In this document: positions 43,759-53,322 of the stretch, in pieces | Layout of the letters: every line of letters starts with the position of its first letter | How positions within the stretch are numbered: position 1 is the stretch's first letter | Source of the DNA: Paeniglutamicibacter quisquiliarum | Lineage (GTDB): Bacteria > Actinomycetota > Actinomycetes > Actinomycetales > Micrococcaceae | Direction: 5' to 3' | Assembly (NCBI RefSeq): GCF_019084045.1 | Contig: NZ_JAHRED010000001.1 | Span: 186,001 to 250,000, forward strand | Length of the DNA stretch: 64,000 nucleotides | Program-made: the position numbers and the translations under genes | The notes under the pieces: model-generated | Seen by the model: the letters and a program-made list of their open reading frames with translations, nothing else | Database searches by the model: none | Told to the model about the DNA's origin: nothing

Positions 43759-45306
43759 ATGGACATCACACGTGATTTGGGCGAGGCCGCAAAGACGCCG
43801 CTGCGCCGCCGCACATTCCTGGGAGGCGTTGCCGCACTGGGTGCCGCCGGCGTTGTCGGCGGGGGAGTCTTCGCCTCGACAACCGGGGCCAACCCCGCAG
43901 CTGCCGCCTCGGCGGTGCCGGAATCGGACAAGGACGCACTCGACCTGCTCCAGCGAATGCTCCGCTTCGACACGCAGAACTTCGGGCAGGGCGCCGACAC
44001 CCGGCCGCATGCCGAGATGCTCAAGGCCGTGTGGGAGAACGCGGGCATTCCCGTGGAAATCATCGACACCCCGCAGCCGAACAACGTCCACCTGATTGCG
44101 CGCATCCCCGGAACGGGCACCGAGAAACCATTGCTCATCCTCGGCCACTCCGACGTTGTGCCGGTGGAACGCGAGAACTGGACGGTGGACCCGTTCTCCG
44201 GAGAGGTGCGCGACGGCGAGGTCTACGGGCGTGGGGCCCTGGACATGAAGGGCGCCAACTCGGCCACGATCAGTGCCCTGCTGCGGCACATCTCCGAGGG
44301 CGCCACCTTCGACCGGGACATCATCGTTCTCACCGACTGCGACGAGGAAGCCGGGTCCTTCGGCTCGAGGTGGCTGGCCGCCAACCACTGGGACAAGCTG
44401 GACGCCGGCATGGTGCTGACCGAGGGCGGCTGGTTCCTGGCGCAGAAGGACAAGACCACCCCGATGCTCATCACCGCCACCCGGCAGGACAAGGTCTACT
44501 TCAACCTGGACCTGACCGCCGGCGGGACCGCGACCCACTCCTCCAAGCCCAACCCCGACTCCGCCATCGTGGCGCTCTCCCGCGCGGTTGCCGAACTCGG
44601 CGACTGGCAGGCGCCGGTGCACCTCACCGAGGTGACCCGCGAATACTTCTCCGCCCTTGCCAAGGCCTCGGAGGACGCCGGGTTCAAGCGGGCCGTCGAG
44701 TTGCTGCTCTCTGCCCGCAGCCAGAACGCCCGCGAGCGCGCCGCCCGCGTCATGGTCTCCAAATCAAGCTACCCGTGGCTGCACAGCGCCCTGCTGCGCA
44801 CCACCCACGCCTTCGTCATCGAGGACGCGGGATACAAGGAGAACGTGATTCCCTCCTCGGCCCACGTGCGCATCAACTGCCGGGCGATCCCCGGCGGACA
44901 GAAGCCGCGCGAGTTCCTGGCGCAGGTGCGCGAGATGATGGCCGCGCGTGACGTCGAGGTGGCGCTGGCCGTGGCCGAGGGAGTGAGCGAGGAGGAAACG
45001 CTGGCCGAACTCGACAAGACCTGGGCCACCCCGCCGGCGGACATCGACACCCCGCTGTTCAAGGCGCTGGGCGCAGCCGCGGAGGAGACCTACCCGGACG
45101 CGGCCTTCGCCCCGGCGCTCTTCGAGGCCGGCACCTCCCTGGCCCCGTGGCGCGCCCGCGGCATCCCCGGCTACGGCGTCTACCCGTACGTGCTGGACAA
45201 CGACCAGCTCATCGGAATGCACGGCAACGACGAGCGGATCTACGTCGAGGCGCTGCGCCAGGGCAGCGACTACATGTATAAGGTGTTCTCCCGCTTCCGC
45301 AACTGA
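43759..45306 (+). CDS. Tat-exported M20-family metallopeptidase
   Basis: A 515-residue protein. The N-terminus LRRRTFLGGVAALGAAG is a twin-arginine signal, ending near AAAASAVP, so the enzyme folds in the cytoplasm and is exported. M20 zinc ligands are seen in LGHSDVVPV, GRGALDMKG, TDCDEEAG and a late HGNDERI. M20 carboxypeptidases of this length remove amino acids from peptides or N-acyl amino acids. The ATG at 43759 follows AGAGGG by 8 nt. It stands alone between two divergent/convergent neighbours, so it may supply amino acids outside the cell. Confidence 0.87.
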   Translation: MDITRDLGEAAKTPLRRRTFLGGVAALGAAGVVGGGVFASTTGANPAAAASAVPESDKDALDLLQRMLRFDTQNFGQGADTRPHAEMLKAVWENAGIPVEIIDTPQPNNVHLIARIPGTGTEKPLLILGHSDVVPVERENWTVDPFSGEVRDGEVYGRGALDMKGANSATISALLRHISEGATFDRDIIVLTDCDEEAGSFGSRWLAANHWDKLDAGMVLTEGGWFLAQKDKTTPMLITATRQDKVYFNLDLTAGGTATHSSKPNPDSAIVALSRAVAELGDWQAPVHLTEVTREYFSALAKASEDAGFKRAVELLLSARSQNARERAARVMVSKSSYPWLHSALLRTTHAFVIEDAGYKENVIPSSAHVRINCRAIPGGQKPREFLAQVREMMAARDVEVALAVAEGVSEEETLAELDKTWATPPADIDTPLFKALGAAAEETYPDAAFAPALFEAGTSLAPWRARGIPGYGVYPYVLDNDQLIGMHGNDERIYVEALRQGSDYMYKVFSRFRN

Positions 45307-45331
45307 TCCGGCGCACCCCAAGAACGAGGCT

Positions 45332-45368
45332 GGCTTCCCGCTACGGGCTCATTCCGTGGCGGGAAGCC
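45332..45368. terminator. Bidirectional terminator hairpin
   Basis: GGCTTCCCGC (45332-45341) pairs with GCGGGAAGCC (45359-45368), 17-nt loop, between the convergent peptidase and membrane-protein genes. Confidence 0.65.
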
Positions 45369-45371
45369 GCA

Positions 45372-45896
45372 TTAGGCGCGGTCTGCGCTGCCAATGCCCT
45401 GAGCGGCGCCGCGGAAAGCCGCGCGTCGCTTCCAGTAACCGGAGGTTGCCACCAGCTCGAGCGGTCCCCAGAGAAGCATCGGTGCGTAGCAGGCAACCAT
45501 GATTGCCAGCGGGATCCCGGAGACCAGGCCGTTGTCGGGCCGGCGGCCGGCAAGGACCTGTGTCGTCATCCAAATGGTGAATAGCCATGTCACGGCAAGA
45601 CCGCCAAGCATGGCGACCACGAGAACCGGTGCGAGAAGTACCCGCCGGCCCAGGAATCTCTCGCCCCAGGGCCGAACAAGCCCGATCGTGAGAAAGCCCG
45701 CGGTGAGTTGGACCACGCTCAAGGCGAAGACGTATACGTAATTCGCGACAGGGTCGCCGGCCAGCTCAAATTGTCGGAGCGCCTCGGTCCCGGGCAGCAG
45801 TCCAAGGATCATGAGAATCCGCCACAGCGCGGAGGGGACTGTCGCGAGGAATGCTCCCCACGCCGCGATCACGGCCCAGCGCTGAACTCCTGGCAT
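45372..45896 (-). CDS. Hypothetical four-helix membrane protein
   Basis: A 174-residue protein with four likely transmembrane segments, at about residues 5-30, 48-70, 85-110 and 125-150 (AVIAAWGAFLATVPSALWRI starts the first). Loops are short and the C-terminus is Arg-rich, so it is cytoplasmic. The inner ATG at 45896 is preferred over 45914 because AAAGGTGG lies 8 nt before it. No family recognised; it looks like small actinobacterial permease-like proteins of unknown role. It is alone, followed by a terminator. Confidence 0.7.
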   Translation of the reverse strand: MPGVQRWAVIAAWGAFLATVPSALWRILMILGLLPGTEALRQFELAGDPVANYVYVFALSVVQLTAGFLTIGLVRPWGERFLGRRVLLAPVLVVAMLGGLAVTWLFTIWMTTQVLAGRRPDNGLVSGIPLAIMVACYAPMLLWGPLELVATSGYWKRRAAFRGAAQGIGSADRA

Positions 45897-46144
45897 GTTG
45901 GAACCACCTTTCATCGTCGTACGCTAGCCATGAACTTCGCAGGTGGCAAGGGCTTCCTGCTCGGCATCAAACGGAGACTAGACGTGTCCGTCGTGGTGGT
46001 GGGGACGAGAGGCAGAGAGCTGCCGCGGGCGCGATCCAACGCGCAGGGAATCGCCGAAGGGATTGAAAGTCCGGGCGAGAAGGTTTCCAATCGGAGCGGT
46101 GAACAGAAGGCTCCCGGACTTCCGGAACCCGGGCCGCACACAAC

Positions 46145-46191
46145 GGGAGCGCGTTGCCGGGGCATGTAGACCGCCCCGGCAACGCGCTCCC
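46145..46191. terminator. Perfect 19-bp hairpin after the truncated FMN reductase
   Basis: GGGAGCGCGTTGCCGGGGC (46145-46163) is exactly complementary to 46173-46191, 9-nt loop; it lies 9 bp past the stop of the minus-strand gene at 46201. Confidence 0.75.
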
Positions 46192-46200
46192 TGATTGTCG

Positions 46201-46771
46201 TTACGGGGCCTCGACCGGGTCCGCATCGCCAATGTGGCCTGCGGCATTGGCATCCAGGACGCGCTCGACAAACGCTGCGAACTCGCTCATGTAGTGGCCG
46301 AGGAAATCGGCAGTCCCGCTGTCGGAGACGTTGCCCTCGGCATCAAAGATCTCCGGCTTGAAGGCGATGTAGCCCTCGGGGGAGTTCAGCTGCGGGGCGT
46401 CCAGGAAGCTGAGGACGCTGCGCATGGATGACTGCATGACCGCGGTGCCGATGGCGCCAACGGAGGCACCGATGATGCCACTGGGCTTGCAGGCGAAGGA
46501 GTTGGCACCCCAGGGGCGTGAACCCCAGTCGATGGCGTTCTTCAGTGCGCCGGGAATCGATCGGTTGTATTCGGGGGAGACGAACAATATGCCGTCCGAA
46601 GACTCGACTGCCTGTTTGAATGCGGTGCCGTCGGGCGGGTAGTTGGCGTCGAAGTCGTAGTTGTACAACGGGAGGTCCTTGATGGGGATCTCGGTGAATT
46701 GAAGGTTGTCCGGGGCCAGCTTGATCAACGCCTTGGACAGGGTGCGGTTGATGGAGCTGGTGGACAAGGAA
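46201..46771 (-). pseudogene. NAD(P)H-dependent FMN reductase, 5'-truncated copy
   Basis: From SINRTLSKALIKLAPDNLQF to the C-terminus DADPVEAP this is nearly identical to the intact gene at 63095, but the first 16 codons (MTNYNIGYFVGSLSTN in the intact copy) are replaced by unrelated sequence. The match breaks at about 46771, after GGTGGACAAGGA. The lost part holds the GS(x)S phosphate loop that begins FMN binding, and no good start or ribosome site precedes the break. A fused frame is open upstream to 46980 but has no sense as a protein. Probably inactive. Confidence 0.85.
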
Positions 46772-46900
46772 AGCGATACGTAGATTCGCGCCAGGAACCA
46801 TGAATTTGAGAGCGCACTTTCACTGTGATTAACAGTGCGAACTACGAAGCATTGTGGGTGCGGCATCCGGCTTCGGATGACACACCCACAGTGAATCAAA

Positions 46901-47362
46901 TTATTTGTGCGTCGATTGACGAAGCGCTGCAGGGAATAGCGCGAGTAGGCCTCGTCGAAGCTTCGCATAGGATTCTTCACCGATGTCGGCTGCCCATTCA
47001 GCTTCGACCTTTGACTGAGCCGATTCTACGATCTTCAATGCAGCAATGCCGCGTTCGGCAATCTGGAAGCTGCCCGAGTTGGTCTGTCTTGAGTTGTCAA
47101 GCGCGCTGACGTACTCGTTCTCGGCAAGTAGTCCTAGCAAGTTCGCAAGGATCTGGCGTGGGATTTGCAAGCGCTGCCAGAGTACATCGGCAGTGGTTGG
47201 CTGTGACCCCATGCGCACTAGAACATGTAATGCAGTCTTGGTCAGATCTTTGTGCCCGGCAGCAGACAGATCACCGAGAATACGTCCCATCATGAGGTGG
47301 TAGGAAGCCGAAAGTAGCGATCCGATGTTGGGGTTGCTTTCTGCTTCAGCTGGGATTGTCAT
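46901..47362 (-). CDS. MarR-like winged-helix regulator
   Basis: A 153-residue protein with the MarR layout: an N-terminal dimer helix, a winged HTH in the middle (ADVLWQRLQIPRQILANLLG), a wing (NEYVSALDNSRQTNSGSFQIAERG) and a C-terminal helix. The ATG at 47362 follows AAGGACC. It is just upstream of the truncated reductase and downstream of the MHS transporter gene, all on the minus strand. MarR proteins often control aromatic or phenolic catabolism; the target here could be the block to its right. Alternative: another GntR/PadR-like wing protein. Confidence 0.65.
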   Translation of the reverse strand: MTIPAEAESNPNIGSLLSASYHLMMGRILGDLSAAGHKDLTKTALHVLVRMGSQPTTADVLWQRLQIPRQILANLLGLLAENEYVSALDNSRQTNSGSFQIAERGIAALKIVESAQSKVEAEWAADIGEESYAKLRRGLLALFPAALRQSTHK

Positions 47363-47431
47363 AGAGGTCCTTCCGCCGATCTGAATACTACTAATAGGGA
47401 CAGTCCACCATTGCAATGGGGGTTAGGCAAA

Positions 47432-48760
47432 TCACATTTCGTGAGTTTCCTGGTCCTTGAGCGATGCCGCGAGTTTCGTGGCATAGTGTGCGGAAACGAA
47501 GGTGATCAGCCCCATCACCATGAGGTATGCCGCGATCGGCCACCACTGGCGTCCCGACCACGCGTAGAGTCCGGCTGCGATGAACGGAGAGAGCCCACCG
47601 GCGAACACGGACGCCACCTGGTAGCCGAGTGAAACGGCACTGGTGCGAACTTCTGCTGGGAAGAGCGAACTCATGATGGCAGGTTCGAGGGCGTACATCA
47701 CCGCAGCAAGTGCGATGCAGATTGTCATCGCGCCGGCAATGACGAAGAAATTGCCCGTATTGAGAAGCATGAAGAATGGGAACGCAACAGCAACGGAGCC
47801 CATGGCCGCAACAAGGAACAACCGTCGATGTCCAAATCTTTCGGACATTCGACCGAAGAGAGGGATCAGGGCAAGTTCAATCGCAGAACACACCATCACT
47901 GCGCTGAGCATGGGGCCGCGTTCCAAGCCCAAGGCATCGACACCGTAAGTGATGGCGAATACGGTGACAACGTAAAACACCGAGTTTTCGGAGAAACGGA
48001 TACCAGCTGCAATCAGGATGACTCGCCAGTGGTCGCGAACGGCGCTGATCATGGGGGTCTTTTCGATGCGCCCAGCCGCAGCGATTTTCTGGAATTCGGG
48101 TGATTCGGTCAGGGATATCCGAATGATCAGGCCGATGACAACGAGCGCGAGACTCGCAAGGAACGGAATGCGCCATCCCCACGCAAGGAAGTCCTCCTCG
48201 GGCAGCCTCGTCAACAGTGCAAACGAACCTGTTGCCATGAGAATTCCAACCGGAGCACCCATCTGCGGAATCGAACCGAAGAATCCCTTCTTGCTAGCGG
48301 GTGCGTGTTCTACGGCCATCAGAACAGCGGCCCCCCATTCGCCACCCACGCCAAAGCCCTGGACCAAACGCAGGAAAACCAGCAACAGGGGTGCTGCAAC
48401 ACCGATCTGGCCATGGGTGGGGAGCAAGCCAATACAGGCCGTGGCAATTCCCATGATCAACAGCGTGATCACCAAGGTGTTTTTGCGCCCCACTCGGTCT
48501 GCCAGATTTCCGAAGACTGCGCCACCTATGGGTCGGGCAGCGAATCCAACTCCAAACGAACCAAAGGCCAACAAGGTACCCATCAGTGGATCGTCGGTGG
48601 GGAAGAACAGCTTGCCGAAGACCAACGCCGAGGCTGTGCCGTAGAGGAAGAAATCGAACCATTCGATGCTTGTGCCAATAAAACTGGCAATCGCAACTTT
48701 GGTTGGTGATGAGTGTTTCGTGGGGGACGGCTGCTTTGTGATGGAACTCGAGGCTGTCAT
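47432..48760 (-). CDS. MHS-family MFS transporter
   Basis: A 442-residue, 12-helix transporter: IEWFDFFLYGTASALVFG, NLADRVGRKNTLV, LVQGFGVGGEWGAAVLMAVE and a C-terminal helix pair. The ShiA/KgtP-type signature suggests proton-linked uptake of a carboxylate, betaine or amino-acid-like compound. It ends the minus-strand run that starts with GcvPA-like, 132 bp after the dehydrogenase gene. In that gap GGACA (48854) and TGTCC (48874) lie in everted orientation, reminiscent of the operators upstream. Confidence 0.87.
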   Translation of the reverse strand: MTASSSITKQPSPTKHSSPTKVAIASFIGTSIEWFDFFLYGTASALVFGKLFFPTDDPLMGTLLAFGSFGVGFAARPIGGAVFGNLADRVGRKNTLVITLLIMGIATACIGLLPTHGQIGVAAPLLLVFLRLVQGFGVGGEWGAAVLMAVEHAPASKKGFFGSIPQMGAPVGILMATGSFALLTRLPEEDFLAWGWRIPFLASLALVVIGLIIRISLTESPEFQKIAAAGRIEKTPMISAVRDHWRVILIAAGIRFSENSVFYVVTVFAITYGVDALGLERGPMLSAVMVCSAIELALIPLFGRMSERFGHRRLFLVAAMGSVAVAFPFFMLLNTGNFFVIAGAMTICIALAAVMYALEPAIMSSLFPAEVRTSAVSLGYQVASVFAGGLSPFIAAGLYAWSGRQWWPIAAYLMVMGLITFVSAHYATKLAASLKDQETHEM

Positions 48761-48892
48761 GGAATACCTTCCTGCAAAGGCTAGAAGTCCTGTGCGCTAA
48801 TGATGTTCTTCTCGACCCTAGGTGAACGGACCGGAGCGTGGACTGGCCATGACGGACAATCCAAGCCGGTGTATGTCCACGATGGCTAGGGG

Positions 48893-49717
48893 CTACTTTT
48901 CCTCAGGCCAGCTAAAGAATCCCTGGCCACTCTTGCGGCCGAGTTTTCCTTGATCAACCATTTTTCGAAGCAATGCTGGTGGCTCGAAACGTGGACCCAG
49001 GGTGGCGGCGAGATGCTCACCGATCGCCAGCCGCGTGTCTAGGCCGACCATGTCCGTCATGCGAAGCGGCCCCACGCCATGTTGATAGCCGAGGATCATC
49101 CCATCGTCAATGTCGGAAGCAGATGCGATGTCTTCCTCAACCATGCGAATGGCTTCGAGGCCAATCGCGATGCCAAGCCGACTGGTGGCGAAACCCGGTG
49201 AATCGGCAACAACAATCGGTTTGCGTCCCAATTCTTCAGCGCATGCGCGCGCGAACTGAAGGGTTTCCGGTGAAGTCCTGGAGGTCGTGACGATTTCAAT
49301 GAGCTTGGTCCGGGGAACTGGCTGAAAGAAGTGCAGTCCAATGAATCGATCGGGGTGTTCGAGCACAGACTGCAACTCCCCGACACTTAGGGAACTGGTG
49401 TTGGTACAGAGGAGTTCGGGCTTCAGCAAACGCTCGACGGCGCTCAGCACGGCCGTCTTTAAGCCTGGATTCTCCGGAACAGTTTCAATGACAAATCGAG
49501 CGCCGCCCAGTTCGGCAACGTCACATGCCGTGATGAGGGACCCGCTGCCACCTGCTGCAGCTATCCTTTCAGTCGCTCGTTCCAACGTTTCTGTGGAAGG
49601 GTCGACGAGCTTTACAGCCCAGCCGTGGCCCACGAAGGTTTCAGCGATGCCAGAACCCATCGTTCCCGCTCCGACGACGACAACTTCTTTTCCGAAGCGA
49701 TCGGCAAAAATTCCCAT
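48893..49717 (-). CDS. 3-hydroxyacyl-CoA dehydrogenase-family protein
   Basis: A 274-residue NAD-dependent dehydrogenase. NAD loop VVGAGTMGSGIAETF, CTNTSSLSVGEL, the catalytic His segment LHFFQPVPRTKLIEIV, and the C-terminal GLDTRLAIGEHL and GRKSGQGFFSWPEE are family features. Length matches stand-alone 3-hydroxybutyryl-CoA dehydrogenases. It lies 10 bp after the SDR gene in the GcvP-like operon. It may act on a hydroxyacyl-CoA or on a free hydroxyacid such as in gulonate/carnitine-type dehydrogenases. Confidence 0.85.
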   Translation of the reverse strand: MGIFADRFGKEVVVVGAGTMGSGIAETFVGHGWAVKLVDPSTETLERATERIAAAGGSGSLITACDVAELGGARFVIETVPENPGLKTAVLSAVERLLKPELLCTNTSSLSVGELQSVLEHPDRFIGLHFFQPVPRTKLIEIVTTSRTSPETLQFARACAEELGRKPIVVADSPGFATSRLGIAIGLEAIRMVEEDIASASDIDDGMILGYQHGVGPLRMTDMVGLDTRLAIGEHLAATLGPRFEPPALLRKMVDQGKLGRKSGQGFFSWPEEK

Positions 49718-49727
49718 GTTTTCCTAC

Positions 49728-50480
49728 CTATAGCCTTGGTGCCAGTTGCAGTCCGCCGGCAACGTGGAGTACCTCGCCGGTGATAAATGACGAGTCTTGA
49801 CCCGCGAAGAATGACGTGGCAGCGGCCACGTCGGCCGGTGTCGCGACCCGTTGAAGCGGCGTCTGCGCCGCATAGCGCTCAAAGTTGCTTTCGCGTGTTT
49901 CGCCCATGCCCATCCCGTCGACGAAGCCGGTGTTGACGGGGCCGGGAGCCACCACGTTGCATGTTCCGCCCGTTGCCGCGATTTCTTGGGCAACGGTTCT
50001 GCACAGACCCACGATGCCAGCCTTGGAAGCCGTGTATGCGGGGTTGCCACCGGATAACCAGGTCCTGGAACCGATCATGATGACCCGTCCTTCGGATCCA
50101 CTGTGAGCCAACCATTCCATGGCCGCGGATGTCACCAGATAGGCGCCTCGGAGGTTGATGGACAAAGTGCGATCGAAGTCTTCGAGCTCGGTGGTCCTCA
50201 TGCCACCGGGCGGTGCCACACCTGCATTGTTGACGACAGTGTCGATGCGTCCGGTTCGTTCGGCAATCCAGGCCATGGCCTCACCCACCGATTTGTCGTC
50301 CGTGACATCCAGCGTGCAAGCGAAGGCGCCAGGGATCAGTGCCGCTGCTTCGGCGGCCCGTGTCGGGTTCGCGTCAGTGACGGCGACCTTGAATCCATCG
50401 GACGACAAGCGGGCGGCGATAGCGCTGCCGAAGGCACCGCCGCCGCCGGTGACAACAGCTACCTTAGTGGGGGAGGGCAT
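49728..50480 (-). CDS. SDR-family oxidoreductase
   Basis: A 250-residue classical SDR. The cofactor loop is TGGGGAFGSAIA, then VNNAGVAPPGG, IMIGSRTW with the catalytic Ser and YTASKAGIVGL with Tyr/Lys, and a C-terminus LHVAGGLQLAP. The inner ATG at 50480 gives the canonical N-terminus (MPSPTKVAVVTG) with AAAGGAAG upstream; a longer start at 50513 exists. Its place between a hydroxyacyl-CoA dehydrogenase-like and an AcoX-like gene suggests oxidation of an alcohol in the same degradation route. The substrate is not known. Confidence 0.85.
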   Translation of the reverse strand: MPSPTKVAVVTGGGGAFGSAIAARLSSDGFKVAVTDANPTRAAEAAALIPGAFACTLDVTDDKSVGEAMAWIAERTGRIDTVVNNAGVAPPGGMRTTELEDFDRTLSINLRGAYLVTSAAMEWLAHSGSEGRVIMIGSRTWLSGGNPAYTASKAGIVGLCRTVAQEIAATGGTCNVVAPGPVNTGFVDGMGMGETRESNFERYAAQTPLQRVATPADVAAATSFFAGQDSSFITGEVLHVAGGLQLAPRL

Positions 50481-50518
50481 CGGTTCGTACTTCCTTTCGT
50501 GGGACAGGATCATTCAGA

Positions 50519-51652
50519 CTACGCATTCTTCAGGTGTATAACTGCTTCTTGACGTCGGCCGATGATGACGCGACGTGGTCCGGCCAACGCAAGCGACAGC
50601 TCCGGATCCGGAGTGTCAATCCAAAACGGTCCGCCACCCAACGAACCCAGCTTCTCCGGCGTACACACGACTATCAGCCGCTCGCCGGTAAGCCGGGTCA
50701 GCAGGGTTTCGTCGAGTTGTTGGTTACCGCGACCCAACAGGAATCCCTGACCGCCAATGGGGGAGACGATGGCCTGAAGCGGGTACCCGCTTGTGACGGA
50801 ACGCAACTCGGACGCCGAACAATTTGTCGAAATGACCTTCCCATCGTGAACGACATCGATTCCCAGAAGCGTTGATTTCAGACCCCAGGAGAGCGCCACA
50901 GCAGCAACTGTGGTGCCGGGGCCCAGCAGCACCATTGCCTTTGGATCCAGGCGCTGGCCGACTTCGAAAGCGATGCCGCCCAAGACCTCACGTGGTGCCG
51001 CCTGCGACCCGATCTTTCCGCCTTGCATTTGCTTCGAGGAGCCCAAGACGTTGACTCGGCCGAAGAGCCGCGAGCCCAGGATGCCTCGACGCCGTGCGTC
51101 CTCATCGATATCTACTACTTCCGCCACACTCGTTCGTCCTGAACCTCGAACCGCATCGGCCAGGATTCCCGCCGCGGCCTCGGGAGACCTGGCGAAAACA
51201 CCGGAGTGCATCTTGACCCCGGCCGGGATCCCGAGGACCACGGTGTCCGGGCCGATTCCATCCATCACATCCCGGGCCGTTCCGTCTCCACCGGCGAAGA
51301 CGATGACATTGACGTTGCTCTCGAGGAGCGCGGCGGCAACCGCGGTGGTGTCCGCGGCCGTGGTAGCCGTTGCTGGCGCGGCGATGACAATATCCGGAAT
51401 CCAACCGGCGCGCCGGGCAGCGTCTTCGCCCATCGGTCCCGCAGGCACAACGAGCCGGATGGGAACCTCACGCCGGGACAATTCGCGAAGCATCCGCCCC
51501 ACCCGATCTGCGGACCGGGGAAGGGATCCACGCCGAATTGCTTCTGCCTGGATCCCTTCCCCATCGCTGCCGCTCAGCCCGGCGGGACCGCCCAGACCTG
51601 CCACGGGGTTGACCACCAGCCCAACGGTCCACGAACCGAGGGTGCTCATCAT
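50519..51652 (-). CDS. ATP-NAD kinase/AcoX-family protein
   Basis: A 377-residue protein of the NAD-kinase fold. The glycine-rich VGLVVNPVAGLGG start and the VIVFAGGDGTARDVMDGIG motif (GGDGT) are diagnostic; GIPAGVKMHSGVFA follows. It is longer than housekeeping NAD kinases and matches the AcoX branch named from acetoin catabolism operons, where its role is still unclear. It overlaps the GcvPB-like gene by 4 bp, so it is translationally coupled. It could phosphorylate NAD(H) or a pathway metabolite. Confidence 0.78.
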   Translation of the reverse strand: MMSTLGSWTVGLVVNPVAGLGGPAGLSGSDGEGIQAEAIRRGSLPRSADRVGRMLRELSRREVPIRLVVPAGPMGEDAARRAGWIPDIVIAAPATATTAADTTAVAAALLESNVNVIVFAGGDGTARDVMDGIGPDTVVLGIPAGVKMHSGVFARSPEAAAGILADAVRGSGRTSVAEVVDIDEDARRRGILGSRLFGRVNVLGSSKQMQGGKIGSQAAPREVLGGIAFEVGQRLDPKAMVLLGPGTTVAAVALSWGLKSTLLGIDVVHDGKVISTNCSASELRSVTSGYPLQAIVSPIGGQGFLLGRGNQQLDETLLTRLTGERLIVVCTPEKLGSLGGGPFWIDTPDPELSLALAGPRRVIIGRRQEAVIHLKNA

Positions 51653-53322
51653 CTGTGGTGGGCCTTGGGAGGACGGGGGCGCACCGGAAGCTCCCCGTCC
51701 GGTTCCCAGCGGGGAGCCAAGGCGAATTCAGCGCCTTGGTATTTGCGGCGGTAAGCCCTCCACGAGGTGGCCCATGTGTCCGGATCAGTCATGGCGTCAA
51801 CGTCAACCGTGTGGATGCTGGAGCGGTGTGGCGCATCTTGGAGCACCTCGGGCTCCACACGGGCTTCCATAGCGGTGTTGCGCAGGGCGGCAATGTACTC
51901 ATCGAGTTCGCGTTTTGAATAGGATTCCGTGGGTTCGAGCGTGACCGGCTCCGGGACAATATACGGATGGTGGCTTGTCCAGTAGTGCATCCCATAATCG
52001 GCCATTCGAGCGCCGATCTGCGCTGAGCCGATCCCGGTCTCATCGGTCAGCTCCGACCAGGAATATCGGACCTGTTCCACACGGTGTTGTCCGGCGGCGT
52101 AGGGGGCGCTGATGCCATCGATCTTGAGGATTTCGGCCAGCAGGTAGTTGTTGTTCAGCACCGCGATTTCTGAGACTTGCCGTAAGCCCTCGGCACCCAG
52201 AGACCGGATCCAACTGTAGGCACGGATCAAGTTGGGAATAACGCCGTGGAACGGACGGATATCGGCCGTTGCCAGTTCATCGGGCACTTGCCAGACGTAG
52301 CCGTTCGCACCTTTGACCACGCGCCGTCCGGGTAGGAACGGGGCGAGCTGAGCGCTTGAGCCGATGGCTCCGGCTGCCGGACCACCGCAGGCATGCGGGG
52401 TGGAGAAGGTCTTGTGTAGGTTGAAGTGGCAGAGGTCAAAGCCTGCTTCCCTGGCACGGGCGATGCCCAGCAGACCGTTGGCGTTCGCCTGGTCGTAGAC
52501 GCACAGGCCGCCGACTTCATGGACTGCATCGACATATTCGGTGATACGCGGGTTGAAGATCCCGGTGTCCTCGGGGTTGGTGATGAATAGCGCCGCGGTG
52601 CGTTCGCTGGTGACGGACTTGAGCGCCTCCAGATCCGGGAATCCGTTCTCATCCGGGTACAGGGTAATGACCTTGTACCCCGCGGTCTTCGCGGTCGCGG
52701 CGTTGGAGGGGTGGGAGAAAATTGTGGTGATGATTTCATCGCGAACATCGCCCTCGCCGCGGGCCTCGTGGTACGCCTGGACGACCTTGACGTTTCCATA
52801 GATTGCCGCCGACCCGGAACCTGCCTGCAGGCTTACCGCGTCCATGCCCGAGACCTCGCCCAGATAGGATTCGAGCTCGTGGAGGATCTGTAGGGTCCCC
52901 TGCATCGTCGAGGCATCCTGCAGCGGGTGGGTATCGACCGACTGGCCCGAACCGGCGAACCGCTCGTTGACCTTGGGGCTGTACTTCATGGTGCAGGTGC
53001 CCTGGCCGATGTCGACGTTGAGGTCCGCGCCCAGTGTTTCCTGGGACAGACGCAGGTAATGGCGCAGCACTTGAGACTGGCCGATCTGCGGCAGGGAGGG
53101 AACATCCTTGCGGCGGAAGGAGTTCTCTGGAGTGTCCGCCAGCTGTGACTCATCGGAGCTTGGCACGGCGATACCGCGGTGTCCCTCGGCATCCAGCTGG
53201 AAGATCAGCGGCTCATCCCATCGCGCCGCGTGATAGCGACGCAACAGTGGCTTCTCAACCTGCAGGGGGGCTTCCCGAGCAGTCTTGGTGGCGGACGTTG
53301 GTTCGGTCTGGATGGTCGTCAT
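51649..53322 (-). CDS. Glycine dehydrogenase (decarboxylating) subunit 2-like PLP protein
   Basis: A 557-residue fold-type I PLP protein of the GcvPB group. The PLP Lys lies in CHFNLHKTFSTPHACGGP; GTCTMKYSPKVNE and LQAGSGSAAIYGNVKVV match the family. It is about 60-70 residues longer than usual split P-protein subunit 2, with an N-terminal extension. Some positions differ (GQGTCTMKY for the usual LGSCTMKY). The ATG at 53322 overlaps the stop of the subunit 1-like gene. No GcvT, GcvH or lipoamide dehydrogenase is in the window, so it may act on an amine other than glycine. Confidence 0.82.
   Translation of the reverse strand: MTTIQTEPTSATKTAREAPLQVEKPLLRRYHAARWDEPLIFQLDAEGHRGIAVPSSDESQLADTPENSFRRKDVPSLPQIGQSQVLRHYLRLSQETLGADLNVDIGQGTCTMKYSPKVNERFAGSGQSVDTHPLQDASTMQGTLQILHELESYLGEVSGMDAVSLQAGSGSAAIYGNVKVVQAYHEARGEGDVRDEIITTIFSHPSNAATAKTAGYKVITLYPDENGFPDLEALKSVTSERTAALFITNPEDTGIFNPRITEYVDAVHEVGGLCVYDQANANGLLGIARAREAGFDLCHFNLHKTFSTPHACGGPAAGAIGSSAQLAPFLPGRRVVKGANGYVWQVPDELATADIRPFHGVIPNLIRAYSWIRSLGAEGLRQVSEIAVLNNNYLLAEILKIDGISAPYAAGQHRVEQVRYSWSELTDETGIGSAQIGARMADYGMHYWTSHHPYIVPEPVTLEPTESYSKRELDEYIAALRNTAMEARVEPEVLQDAPHRSSIHTVDVDAMTDPDTWATSWRAYRRKYQGAEFALAPRWEPDGELPVRPRPPKAHHR

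Noticed and set aside
46772-46980. N-terminal extension of the truncated FMN reductase
   Set aside because: The upstream codons do not match the intact copy or any flavodoxin start, and no ribosome site precedes them; treated as non-coding fusion after the break.
48854-48878. GGACA and TGTCC pair upstream of the MHS transporter at 47432 as a further PucR operator
   Set aside because: The half-sites are everted (GGACA first) with a 15-bp spacer, unlike the TGTCC-N5-GGACA sites; may be chance.
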